In this document: piece by piece, positions 32,430 through 39,754 of the stretch
How positions within the stretch are numbered: the stretch's first letter is position 1
Layout: every line of letters begins with the position of its first letter
Assembly (NCBI GenBank): GCA_003164815.1
Contig: PLUF01000039.1
Coordinates: forward strand, 1 to 40,012
Source: Candidatus Gagatemarchaeum stordalenia
Lineage (GTDB): Archaea; Thermoproteota; Nitrososphaeria; Nitrososphaerales; Gagatemarchaeaceae
Reading direction: 5' to 3'
DNA length: 40,012 nt
Position numbers and translations under genes: made by a program
Notes under the pieces: model-generated
Told to the model about the DNA's origin: nothing
The model's input: only the letters and a program-made list of their open reading frames with translations
The model's database searches: none

Positions 32430-33092
32430 CTAGGGCTTCTCAACGAGAAGGAAGACATGGCCGGTGGTAGCATGTGCCCCGTATTCTATTTCAATCAGCA
32501 TCCCCGCCCTTGGTCCAGTGTGCTGGGAAAGGATCAGCACGTAACTCGAATCGCCGATTGGCTGGCTGGCCGTCTCGTTTGTCTTGTCAGGGAACGCCAT
32601 ATTAAATCTCATTATACCGAGGGTCACCGTAGAGGCTGAACTGTTCGCGCCGGGACACCCCATGTAGTTTGAAGGGCAGATGGTTTGGAAAGTGACTCCC
32701 ATGAACTCCACTGACCCGTTCAGAAAGTAACTGAATCCTGGACCTCCTAGGACGGTATCGTTGGCGACATCGATGGAACAAAACTCTGTCCCATTCAGAG
32801 TCAAAGTTTGTATTCCTGCGGGGCAGGAATTCAGGTCATTGGTCCCAGAAGGACTTGAGGAGGATGAGAGCGACGATTCGAGAGACGGTGGGTTCTCGCC
32901 AGATGACCCCTGATTCGTGTAGATGATTAGAGCCACCAGCGACGAGATGATGAGGGCTGCGGCTACCAAGACGACTATCAACGCCCTTGATGCTCCTTTT
33001 CGTCTTACGTTAGACCCCAAGCGCCGCACTTCTCTTGAGGGTCCCGTGGCTGATTTCTGATTAATAGTCTTGTCCGAACGAAATCGAATCAT
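32430..33092 (-). CDS. Membrane-anchored surface protein, unknown
   Basis: 220 aa. A basic cytoplasmic N-terminus of about 36 residues precedes one hydrophobic helix (about 37-60) and a Ser/Pro-rich linker with serine runs (about 65-82). The outer domain of about 135 residues contains four cysteines (SCPAG, EFCSI, TICPS, MGCPG), likely two disulfides, and N-glycosylation-type sequons. It has the same architecture as the protein at 37527-38030. No known family is recognised. AT-richer base use than the first 32 kb. Confidence 0.75.
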   Translation of the reverse strand: MIRFRSDKTINQKSATGPSREVRRLGSNVRRKGASRALIVVLVAAALIISSLVALIIYTNQGSSGENPPSLESSLSSSSSPSGTNDLNSCPAGIQTLTLNGTEFCSIDVANDTVLGGPGFSYFLNGSVEFMGVTFQTICPSNYMGCPGANSSASTVTLGIMRFNMAFPDKTNETASQPIGDSSYVLILSQHTGPRAGMLIEIEYGAHATTGHVFLLVEKP

Positions 33093-33236
33093 TGTCGCGC
33101 TAACGGTAACAGTGGTGATTGGAATTCGCTTTCGGGCTAAGAGACTGTCCAGCTATTGTGGCCAGTCCAACTCCTAGGATTTCGGCAGGGCTTATCGTTC
33201 TGGAGGTGTCCGCGCTCATGTTAACCTCACCATTAG

Positions 33237-34139
33237 TCATTGCAGCGGAGACACCAACGGGCAGGTGCCGCTTACGCACCAGAAATTCGACTGCCCACCC
33301 GAAGCAGACTGACCAATCTGAACGTACACACCTGGAGTCGACATAAGGGCGACCCCAATGTTGTTGGGGTTTGTTGTACCAAGAGCAGGCTGGACGTCTG
33401 CGTAAGCATACAATGCGTCATACATACTGGTATGCACATTCCAGTCTTGCCAAGCGCCGCCCACAAAGAACTGGGGATACTCTATCTGCCAGACGAACGA
33501 AGTGGAAAGAGTGAGACCTACCTGCCCCTTATCTGTTTCGTCGTTCGTCCAATCGTCGTGGGTGTTGCTAGCCACCGTGCCTTGGATGGATGAGTAACAT
33601 CCACCATTCGGTGGAGAATACGGATTTCCGGTCTGCGAAACGTAGGTAACCTCAGTCCAACATGATCCAGTGTAATAGATTTTGATATTGCCACTTAAAC
33701 TGGAGTAAGTGCCAGTCGATAGGGATGTAATCGTGTACCCACCTTGCCAGTTGCCACTGTTGTCGTACCAGCCGTATTGGATGTTCCACTGATTGCTGCC
33801 GGAGCCGGTGCAAGCTAGGGCAACGCTGGCCTGAAGTACGGCGTCAGACGGTGAACCCCCTGCAATGAGAAGGCTATCAACCGCAGCAACCCATCCACTT
33901 GAGTTTGTGCAAGTTACGCCGGTGGTACTTATCGAGTAAGCAATCTCGAGACCTTCTGTACTTGATGGGAGATAACCAGTTCGTGCTCCATAGTTCGTAT
34001 CGTATGACAAGCCAAACGTATCATCTTTTGGCGCAGTCGACGCGTAAGCAACCGAGAAAGTCGAAGACAACATCAGTACGATAAGAGCCGGCATCAACGC
34101 AATCTCTAGATTACGCATCGACCTCTTCTTGTCTCGCAT
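33237..34139 (-). CDS. Secreted protein with TCPLVS tail, unknown
   Basis: 300 aa with an N-terminal signal helix (about 11-34). The beta-rich body is full of W, Y, G, S, T and N, and cysteines pair across GVTCTNS, ALACTGS, GSCWTE and GGCYSS. The C-terminus is WCVSGTCPLVSPLQ; the last residues recur in the protein at 35997-37160 (ICTGNTCPLVSVP). The body looks like a beta-sandwich carbohydrate-binding or surface-layer-like module, but no family is recognised. TATA-like GATATATAC lies about 30 bases upstream, and the 19-base box shared with the other cassette lies just beyond it. Confidence 0.8.
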   Translation of the reverse strand: MRDKKRSMRNLEIALMPALIVLMLSSTFSVAYASTAPKDDTFGLSYDTNYGARTGYLPSSTEGLEIAYSISTTGVTCTNSSGWVAAVDSLLIAGGSPSDAVLQASVALACTGSGSNQWNIQYGWYDNSGNWQGGYTITSLSTGTYSSLSGNIKIYYTGSCWTEVTYVSQTGNPYSPPNGGCYSSIQGTVASNTHDDWTNDETDKGQVGLTLSTSFVWQIEYPQFFVGGAWQDWNVHTSMYDALYAYADVQPALGTTNPNNIGVALMSTPGVYVQIGQSASGGQSNFWCVSGTCPLVSPLQ

Positions 34140-34280
34140 GTTGATTCAATCCAACGGATGATCAATCGATATATACGCAGGAAGGATACAAAGTGATACG
34201 CTATTTCGCTGCTACTTGGCCTAGTGTGTCATGAAAACTCTAAGTATAGGTTGGGTAGAATCCGGACAGGTTGAACACCT
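34140..34280. promoter_or_regulatory. Divergent cassette promoter, copy 1
   Basis: The region contains GAAGGATACAAAGTGATAC (34181-34199), identical to 37201-37219. About 48 bases further on, a TCATGAAA..CTAAGTAT stretch (34229-34248) also recurs in copy 2. The first box sits directly upstream of the TATA box of the secreted-protein gene (minus strand), an activator-type position. The second overlaps the likely promoter of the regulator (plus strand). Confidence 0.65.
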
Positions 34281-34817
34281 GTGAAAGGGGAAAAACGGCC
34301 CAGCTCAGTTCATGTCAATTTCAGAATTGAGGCAGCATGCAAAACCATCCTAGAGGAAAGAGCCCTACGGCCGGACATGCATCTTAACGCGTACGTCAAC
34401 CACATTCTTGGGAAGTTTGTTTTTCTCGATGGGATAGTAGAGGAGTCCCAGCACATGGTCTTGAGGAAAGAGATCTTTGAGCGAGTCGTGACTTCAGCCT
34501 CAATTGAGGACTTGGGCGTGGCGGCTAGAGACATTGGACGCGATTTTCTGAAGTCCGCTCTGGTTTTCGCAAGCGTGGAGCCAAACATGAACGATCTGGT
34601 TAGAAGATACTTCCTACCAATGGGAATCTATTCGGGGTGGTATCGGTCTGAGGTTTTGAAGACTCCTGTGGGCAACAAACTAATCCTGCAACACGACCTT
34701 GGTCCGAAATGGACAGTCTTCCTGAAAGAGTATTACTCCGAGGTAATCAGGTCATTTACTCACGACCAGGTGCATACTGTCGCTCACGATGGAATCGTTG
34801 AAATCGACTATAGATGA
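34281..34817 (+). CDS. RHH-like regulator with C-terminal domain
   Basis: 178 aa. The N-terminal ~45 residues look like a ribbon-helix-helix unit: strand SVHVNFRI, helix 1 ACKTILEERALRP, helix 2 MHLNAYVNHILGKFVF. The remaining ~130 residues are mixed alpha/beta with no known match and may sense a ligand. It is divergent from the secreted protein at 33237-34139, with a shared promoter region. A truncated paralogue keeping the strand occurs at 37288-37374. GTG start at 34281. Regulatory role is inferred. Confidence 0.7.
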   Translation: MKGEKRPSSVHVNFRIEAACKTILEERALRPDMHLNAYVNHILGKFVFLDGIVEESQHMVLRKEIFERVVTSASIEDLGVAARDIGRDFLKSALVFASVEPNMNDLVRRYFLPMGIYSGWYRSEVLKTPVGNKLILQHDLGPKWTVFLKEYYSEVIRSFTHDQVHTVAHDGIVEIDYR

Positions 34818-34891
34818 CACGGAGGAGGTTAGGAATAAGGCACAGCTTGGAATCGCGCCTTCGAGCGATTAGCGGAGAGAAAGAGAACCAC

Positions 34892-35283
34892 TCAGAAGAC
34901 ATCTGGAGACATTGATGACGTCTGCGTGGGAGTGTTCTCGGACCCCTTAATCTTGATGTTGCCCCTCACTTCCAGACAGCGGTGCCTCAGCCAGGAGATG
35001 ACCATCTTCTTGTCGTCCTCGGTGTACGAGCCTGTATAGCCGAGTCCAACATCTTCCTGACCAGCCCGATGAGCAAGTTGTAGCTGCGCCTGTCGCTCTT
35101 CCTCGCGAGCTCCGCCATCTCGCCGGGGCTCATCCCGCTGGCGGCGCAGATGAAGCCCAGCCTCCTGAGGGGCTCGGCCGTCAGCTTGTTGCCCTGGGCG
35201 ACGTTGTCGTACCAGTTCCTAACTTCGATGCCTTCGAGGAGGCTTTTGTACTTGGGGCCAATCCCTTTGGCGTACCCCCGCAC
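34892..35283 (-). pseudogene. Tyrosine integrase relic
   Basis: The GTG at 35283 opens a frame with the core-binding domain of archaeal tyrosine recombinases: GIGPKYKSLLEGIEVRNWYDN, then TAEPLRRLGFICAASGMSPGEM and LLIGLVRKM. Near 35035 the frame breaks, and the next conserved stretch GYTGSYTEDDKKMVISWL, then GNIKIKGSENTPT, continues in another frame to a stop at 34892. The whole catalytic domain (R..HxxR..Y) is missing. It is thus a frameshifted and truncated integrase that marks the region as a decayed integrated element. Confidence 0.75.
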
Positions 35284-35526
35284 CCCATCTCTCCGCCCGT
35301 TTTGCCGTGTGCACGCCGCGCTGGGCGCCGTGCTCCGTGCTTCATTAACGGGTCCAGTACGAAAATGAAATGGACTGGGGGGATGCGATGCGTTAATGCT
35401 GCTCAAAGCGGATACGAAATCCCGGCACGGGAATCTTGAATCCAAGTTCAGGGTCTAGGCACTCATCAGCTACGTCGTCCCCATCCGTGGTTGCGAGCCT
35501 CGTCCTGGACTGGAATAGATTCCCGT

Positions 35527-35787
35527 TCAGGAGTTGATGGAATAGTAGAAGCCCGAACCAAAGATTCCCGCAGATGAGGCCCCGAACCCGAACACAAGCA
35601 TTGAAACAGAATTGTAATGGTATGCATTGATAAGAATCAAAGAGGTACACAACTCAGCCGAGGTGCAGTTAGGGTCAGATCGGGCTCCCAGAAGGGAAGA
35701 AGACTGAACTACCGGGACGAATATGGCAAATGCTACCAAAGCGATTGCAACTGCGACCAGCGCGCCCACGAGAAGCCTTCGGGTCAT
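35527..35787 (-). CDS. Small membrane protein, unknown
   Basis: 86 aa with an N-terminal hydrophobic helix (about 6-28), a short loop with two cysteines (NCTSAELCTS) and a second weakly hydrophobic Gly/Phe-rich segment at the C-terminus. The ATG start is about 25-30 bases after a GTATATGC box, so leaderless transcription is likely. It may be an anchored surface peptide or the remnant of a larger one. No family is recognised. Confidence 0.55.
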   Translation of the reverse strand: MTRRLLVGALVAVAIALVAFAIFVPVVQSSSLLGARSDPNCTSAELCTSLILINAYHYNSVSMLVFGFGASSAGIFGSGFYYSINS

Positions 35788-35996
35788 CGAAACTTAATGA
35801 ATGATATGTTGTGCATATACGTCTTGTGAACAAATCATCCATGGAAGACGGAAAGTGATTCTGGAACTCTTGGACCTTGTGCATCAAGGAGAATTCAAGG
35901 ATTAAATGGATTGAATGTCAGATCAGCCTAAACATCAGCAAGGTTCCGCTGCTATCGTTCCACCCCGATGAACTCGGAGACGGCGGCTAACGTACC

Positions 35997-37160
35997 CTAC
36001 GGGACGCTCACGAGTGGGCATGTGTTTCCAGTGCAGATGCCATTCAAGGTGGGTAAATCAACTCCCGAGGATTGAGTGGTGGCTGCTCCAGAAACATACC
36101 ACTCGTTGTCTATGTAGTTCTGAATGCCGGATTTTGTTCCGAACTCATCATAATACGCGAGAGTGGCTGCATGGTTGTTGTCTGTCATATACGTGAATCC
36201 AGAAAGGTACGCGGTACTTGCAGGATTATTGCCGAAAGGCCCTATGCCGAAATGGGTAACACCGCCGTAAGCGCTCTCAACCAACTTGGCATCCGATGTA
36301 ACGTTGGCGTTCACGCAGAGGTTCGAATTGTCAGAAAGGAAGTCACCTGAGCTAGCTTCGTTGACTTCGAATGCTATTGATGGGTTAAGTGTCAGGGAGC
36401 TTGTAACGGTGAGCGCTGTTGTGGTGGTGCCAATGCTTGAGATTGACACGTTGCTAACGGTGCCAGGGCAACCGGACCAAGATCTATCTCCGACTGCTGG
36501 TGATGATGGGAAATATATGCCGTCTGCATTACTCACGGAATAGAGATAGTACGTCGATGAGCCCTCGATCATCTCGACCCACCATCCTGTGATGCTGTCG
36601 TAAGTTGTGTATTTTATGGTTTCAGTAATAGGGCCCGAACCCACGAGAGTGGACGCCCAATTGCCACTATATGTCACCCCAGTGCCAGCAGTATCCACGA
36701 CAATTACAGTGAAATCTGGGTATCCAGAACCAGAATTATACGCTTCGCTAAAGCTGTCGGAAATCTGAATCAGAAAACCCGCTATGTTGTAGTTCGATCC
36801 AGAGCAAGTGAATGATCCACCGCTGCTAACGGGAGCATTATCCTCGAAAGAGGCAACGGTGACTCCGGTCACCGAATATGAAGCTGCGAGGTTGGTATAC
36901 ACTACCGACTGAGAGGAAAGGCCCGTGGTCGTGCTGTAGGCGCCCTCGGCCCAATCCACAGTGGTTAATGGCGAGACTGAGGAGCTAATGGGTGTCACAG
37001 ATGAATCCAAAGCTGGGAGCAGGGAAGTTTGCGGTGCCACTGCCGAGCTAACAGAATTGCCAGAACTGGCTGCCGCCTGCTCCGTGTGCGACATTGCAGC
37101 TATCGCCAAAGTGGACACCAGAAGCACCATAATGACAACCTTCGAATTCGGAAGTTTCAT
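35997..37160 (-). CDS. Large secreted protein with TCPLVS tail, unknown
   Basis: 387 aa. It has an N-terminal signal helix (about 7-24), a Ser/Ala/Thr-rich spacer (30-65) and a beta-rich body with VDWAEGAYSTTTG, a YPDFTVIVVDTAGTGVTYSG stretch and TGWWVEMIEGSSTYYLY. That body recalls secreted beta-sandwich or eqolisin-like folds, without a recognised active site. The C-terminus GICTGNTCPLVSVP matches the end of the protein at 33237-34139. The ATG at 37160 has an AAATAA TATA-like box about 30 bases upstream and then the shared 19-base box. Confidence 0.8.
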   Translation of the reverse strand: MKLPNSKVVIMVLLVSTLAIAAMSHTEQAAASSGNSVSSAVAPQTSLLPALDSSVTPISSSVSPLTTVDWAEGAYSTTTGLSSQSVVYTNLAASYSVTGVTVASFEDNAPVSSGGSFTCSGSNYNIAGFLIQISDSFSEAYNSGSGYPDFTVIVVDTAGTGVTYSGNWASTLVGSGPITETIKYTTYDSITGWWVEMIEGSSTYYLYSVSNADGIYFPSSPAVGDRSWSGCPGTVSNVSISSIGTTTTALTVTSSLTLNPSIAFEVNEASSGDFLSDNSNLCVNANVTSDAKLVESAYGGVTHFGIGPFGNNPASTAYLSGFTYMTDNNHAATLAYYDEFGTKSGIQNYIDNEWYVSGAATTQSSGVDLPTLNGICTGNTCPLVSVP

Positions 37161-37287
37161 CTCACTCGTTTATTTGATTGGTTGCACCTTATTTGAACAT
37201 GAAGGATACAAAGTGATACCATTTACACTGCAGTCTAACCTGTTTCATCATGAAACCGCTAAGTATGGGCGCGGCATATCGACTAAC
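37161..37287. promoter_or_regulatory. Divergent cassette promoter, copy 2
   Basis: The region contains the 19-base box at 37201-37219, identical to 34181-34199. The second shared stretch TCATGAAA..CTAAGTAT lies at about 37248-37266, 47 bases further on (48 in copy 1). The flanking sequence is otherwise different, so these two blocks were kept while the rest drifted. Confidence 0.65.
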
Positions 37288-37374
37288 ATGGATGTAGAAA
37301 GACCCAGAAGGTCAGTCCACGTCAACTTCAGGATATCGGCAGAGACCCCCTGCCCCTCCGTACCAATCCCTTGA
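37288..37374 (+). pseudogene. Truncated paralogue of the RHH-like regulator
   Basis: The ATG at 37288 gives 28 residues starting DVERPRRSVHVNFRIS, matching the N-terminal strand of the regulator at 34281 (KRPSSVHVNFRIE) before ending in an unrelated short tail. The body of the protein is absent up to 37526. It keeps the same divergent placement relative to a TCPLVS-tailed secreted protein. A further short frame at 37381-37482 shows no similarity and is not called. Confidence 0.6.
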
Positions 37375-37526
37375 AGATCCATGAATCTGCCCAGACACGA
37401 GGTTGCCTACGCGATGCTCATGTTCGAGACCCTATCCTCCACAACGAATAAGGTAATCTTCACGGGCACTCCCACCGCGTAAAGCCGGGCTACCCACATC
37501 GAGCTTGGATCCCAGTGACGAACTGA

Positions 37527-38030
37527 TTATGCCCCACAGCTGAAAAGCGGGGCCCTCTGGTAGTAAACCCCGACTCCGCCGGTCACGACGTTGTAGTTCG
37601 CCTGGACGTATCCGTCCGGGGCACTTGCATTCAAGAGCACGAACTGCGCGGTGACGTATTGGTGTGAACCGATGGGCCCCGAGTCCTCCTGGTTGGTCCA
37701 TGAGGTCGTGACCCACCCTAGCCCGACAGAGATGTTCTTGAAGCTGGCCGAATTCACTACGGCCGAGTAGACCTGGGCCAGGGTTATGTTGAGCCCTGTG
37801 GGCAGTTCATTGACGATTGTCGTTGCGTTGCCCTGCACCGGCAATCCGCATGCATCGTACCAGGACCTAGGATAGGTGCTTATGGGGCCGGACCTCTCGG
37901 GGCCAGAACCGGAAGGCGACGCCTGCCGCGCGGTGTACATAGCGTACGCCATTGTTCCGGCCGCGACCACAGCTACCACAATCAGTACGGCAGCAGCCGT
38001 TCCGAGTGCCTTGCGTCCTCGGTTCATCAT
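37527..38030 (-). CDS. Membrane-anchored surface protein, unknown
   Basis: About 167 aa. A short basic N-terminus (MMNRGRKALG) and one hydrophobic helix (about 10-32) precede a Ser/Gly/Pro linker and an outer domain of about 120 residues with two cysteines (DACGLP and a terminal FSCGA), several NxS/T sequons, and a YVTAQFVLLNASAPDG strand. The ATG at 38030 is favoured over an earlier in-frame start at 38048 because a GATTAGG box about 25 bases upstream fits leaderless transcription. It is divergent from a membrane-tethered winged-helix regulator. Confidence 0.75.
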   Translation of the reverse strand: MMNRGRKALGTAAAVLIVVAVVAAGTMAYAMYTARQASPSGSGPERSGPISTYPRSWYDACGLPVQGNATTIVNELPTGLNITLAQVYSAVVNSASFKNISVGLGWVTTSWTNQEDSGPIGSHQYVTAQFVLLNASAPDGYVQANYNVVTGGVGVYYQRAPLFSCGA

Positions 38031-38115
38031 GGACCAATTCTGTCCCACCCCTAATCACTCTTTGTCCGAACGTTTGGAAAAAACTCTTTATGGGGGGGAG
38101 CGGCGTTCGCAACGT

Positions 38116-38745
38116 TTGTTCAGTCAACAGAAGAGCATTCTCGCGCTGCTTGCACTCTCCACCTCCTTCGCGGTGGCAAGCACAGCGTTGCTAATCGTCC
38201 ACCTCCAGACGCCGGCCGCTGCAAGCATGTTCGCCGGCGCCGGTGTGTACCCCTTCTACAACGGACCGGCGGCAGCGCTTGTTCAGCCCATGTTAGGGCT
38301 CGTCTTCACGGTCGAGGACCAATCCGTCATTCTAGCACCCGCCAGTTGGGTCATCGTTGGCGGGCTCTGGTTCTGGCGCGGTCGCACGAAGGCCGCTTGG
38401 ACCGCGCTCGGCTTTGATTCGGAGGTCTTCGAGCTGTTCATGCGAATGAAGGGAGGACCGACAAGGGAGAGGATGATGAGTTCTCTCTCGATGCCAAAGG
38501 ACAGGCTCCGACTCGCCCAGGAGCTCGGTCTGGACTGGAAGGCAGTCGACCATCACATCATCGTACTGTGCAAGTATGGGTTCGTGCACGAACAAGTAGC
38601 ATATGGAAGGGTCAAGATGTACGAGCTCACTGACGTGGGGAAGGTTCTGCTCAGGCTCTTGAAAGAAACACAATTGGACAACGCCCAAACCGAAAGCACT
38701 GCAGACGTGAAACCCAAACCTCGCCTGCAGGATGCATCGGGGTAG
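38116..38745 (+). CDS. Membrane-tethered winged-helix regulator
   Basis: About 209 aa. Two hydrophobic helices (about 6-28 and a second at about 50-80) precede a cytoplasmic ArsR/MarR-like winged helix: RMMSSLSMPKDRLRLAQELG, then LDWKAVDHHIIVLCKYGFV and the wing EQVAYGRVKMYELTDVGKVLL. Such one-component membrane regulators sense envelope signals directly. The TTG at 38116 is chosen because CTCTTTATGG lies about 28 bases upstream; the frame stays open farther upstream but would then run through the divergent promoter. Its likely target is the adjacent surface-protein gene. Confidence 0.8.
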   Translation: MFSQQKSILALLALSTSFAVASTALLIVHLQTPAAASMFAGAGVYPFYNGPAAALVQPMLGLVFTVEDQSVILAPASWVIVGGLWFWRGRTKAAWTALGFDSEVFELFMRMKGGPTRERMMSSLSMPKDRLRLAQELGLDWKAVDHHIIVLCKYGFVHEQVAYGRVKMYELTDVGKVLLRLLKETQLDNAQTESTADVKPKPRLQDASG

Positions 38746-39105
38746 CTTTCGTGGTGGAAGAGCAACATACGCAACAGGACTTCGTTTTTGGCTTCTTGTG
38801 GCTCATCTGCCGTTGCCTTGCCATCGAGAAGAACCACGCGAAAGTTCACGGAACCGAGTTGAACAAGAGGATGTGGCAATGGATGTGCGGATGCGGCTGG
38901 AAGTGAAAAGGATCCCTTACAAGAAGTCACCGAGCTTCGTCTGCCCAATCTGAATATCGAGCCGGGCTCCAACATCGAGTCGAGCACAGACAGGTCGTCG
39001 CCAAAGAAAGGAGGACAGAACCTCGTTCTTCCATAACCGTCATTGCGTTGGACTAGAACTGTCAATATTGCAGCTTCTAGAAGGTCATTAACGACAGTGG
39101 TCCTG
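38746..39105. other. Spacer without a supported gene
   Basis: About 360 bases. Short open frames exist on both strands but lack start signals, and the composition does not favour any frame. No repeat or RNA is recognised. Confidence 0.4.
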
Positions 39106-39267
39106 ATGTACACTTTAGCAGACCTGTACTGGCGCCTGTTCAGCGAGGCAAAGGACGCAGGTCTGAATCCCTTCGACGACTCCCGTCTCCTGCAATACAT
39201 CAAGGGGCGCAACCGAAAGACTCAGGGAAGGCTCAGGAGCCCACAGGATAGGCGCGTAGACGCATGA
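39106..39267 (+). CDS. Short helical ORF, unknown
   Basis: 53 aa: hydrophobic-aromatic start (MYTLADLYWRLFSEAKDAG) followed by a basic C-terminus. It looks like a small alpha-helical protein, with a TCAATATTG box about 40 bases upstream. No family is recognised; coding status is uncertain. Confidence 0.35.
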   Translation: MYTLADLYWRLFSEAKDAGLNPFDDSRLLQYIKGRNRKTQGRLRSPQDRRVDA

Positions 39268-39348
39268 CCGGGACCCTGCTGTAAGGGCTGGAAAAATCGT
39301 TCAAAGAAAGAAGAGGGGCGGATATGAATCATATCCGCAACGGGATTC

Positions 39349-39659
39349 TGGCAACGTGATCGGGGTGATGGCAAACGACACTCGATGAATTGGGCCTAGA
39401 AGGCGAACGATGTTCCGGCGAGGATGTGAATCGCTGCGGTGTTGATTCTTTGGTTGCCACTGGAAGCCGAGGGCACCACGTTGCCATTTCCTTGCCAATC
39501 AGAGAGAGAAAGAGAGATAGATGACAAAGAATGCGCTTGGCATATTTAACGCCCCCTCGCCATGTTGCCATCCGGCCACGCAATTTGGCAACGTCCCAGC
39601 TCGAATTGGCAACATCCGACGTCGATTTTGGCAACATGATGGCAACATCGATTGGCAAC
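39349..39659. repeat. Phased GGCAAC/GTTGCC motif array
   Basis: TTGGCAAC occurs at 39585, 39606, 39628 and 39652, with ATGGCAAC at 39639. TGGCAAC lies at 39349, the near-match GGCAAAC at about 39370, and the reverse form GTTGCCA at 39453, 39480 and 39564 with TTGCCAA at 39492. Several steps are 21-22 bases, two helical turns. A perfect 15-base palindrome GATATGAATCATATC (39321-39335) precedes it. No convincing gene overlaps. An iteron-type origin/partition site or a multi-site operator would look like this. Confidence 0.6.
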
Positions 39660-39754
39660 ATCTGTTTTGGTGGAATCGCCGTCAAAAATTGGAAAGCGGA
39701 TCGTCGGGATGCGGTCTTCATCCAATTTTTCACTATGGTGGAAGTAAAGAGATT

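Noticed and set aside
32209..32470. Two overlapping short frames at the island edge
   Set aside because: No start signals, no recognisable content, partly antisense to the surface-protein gene at 32430.
37381..37482. 33-residue frame after the truncated regulator
   Set aside because: No similarity, no promoter and within decayed sequence.
37876..38115. Upstream extension of the membrane-tethered regulator
   Set aside because: It runs antisense through the first part of the neighbouring surface-protein gene and the promoter; the TATA box at about 38086 favours the TTG at 38116.
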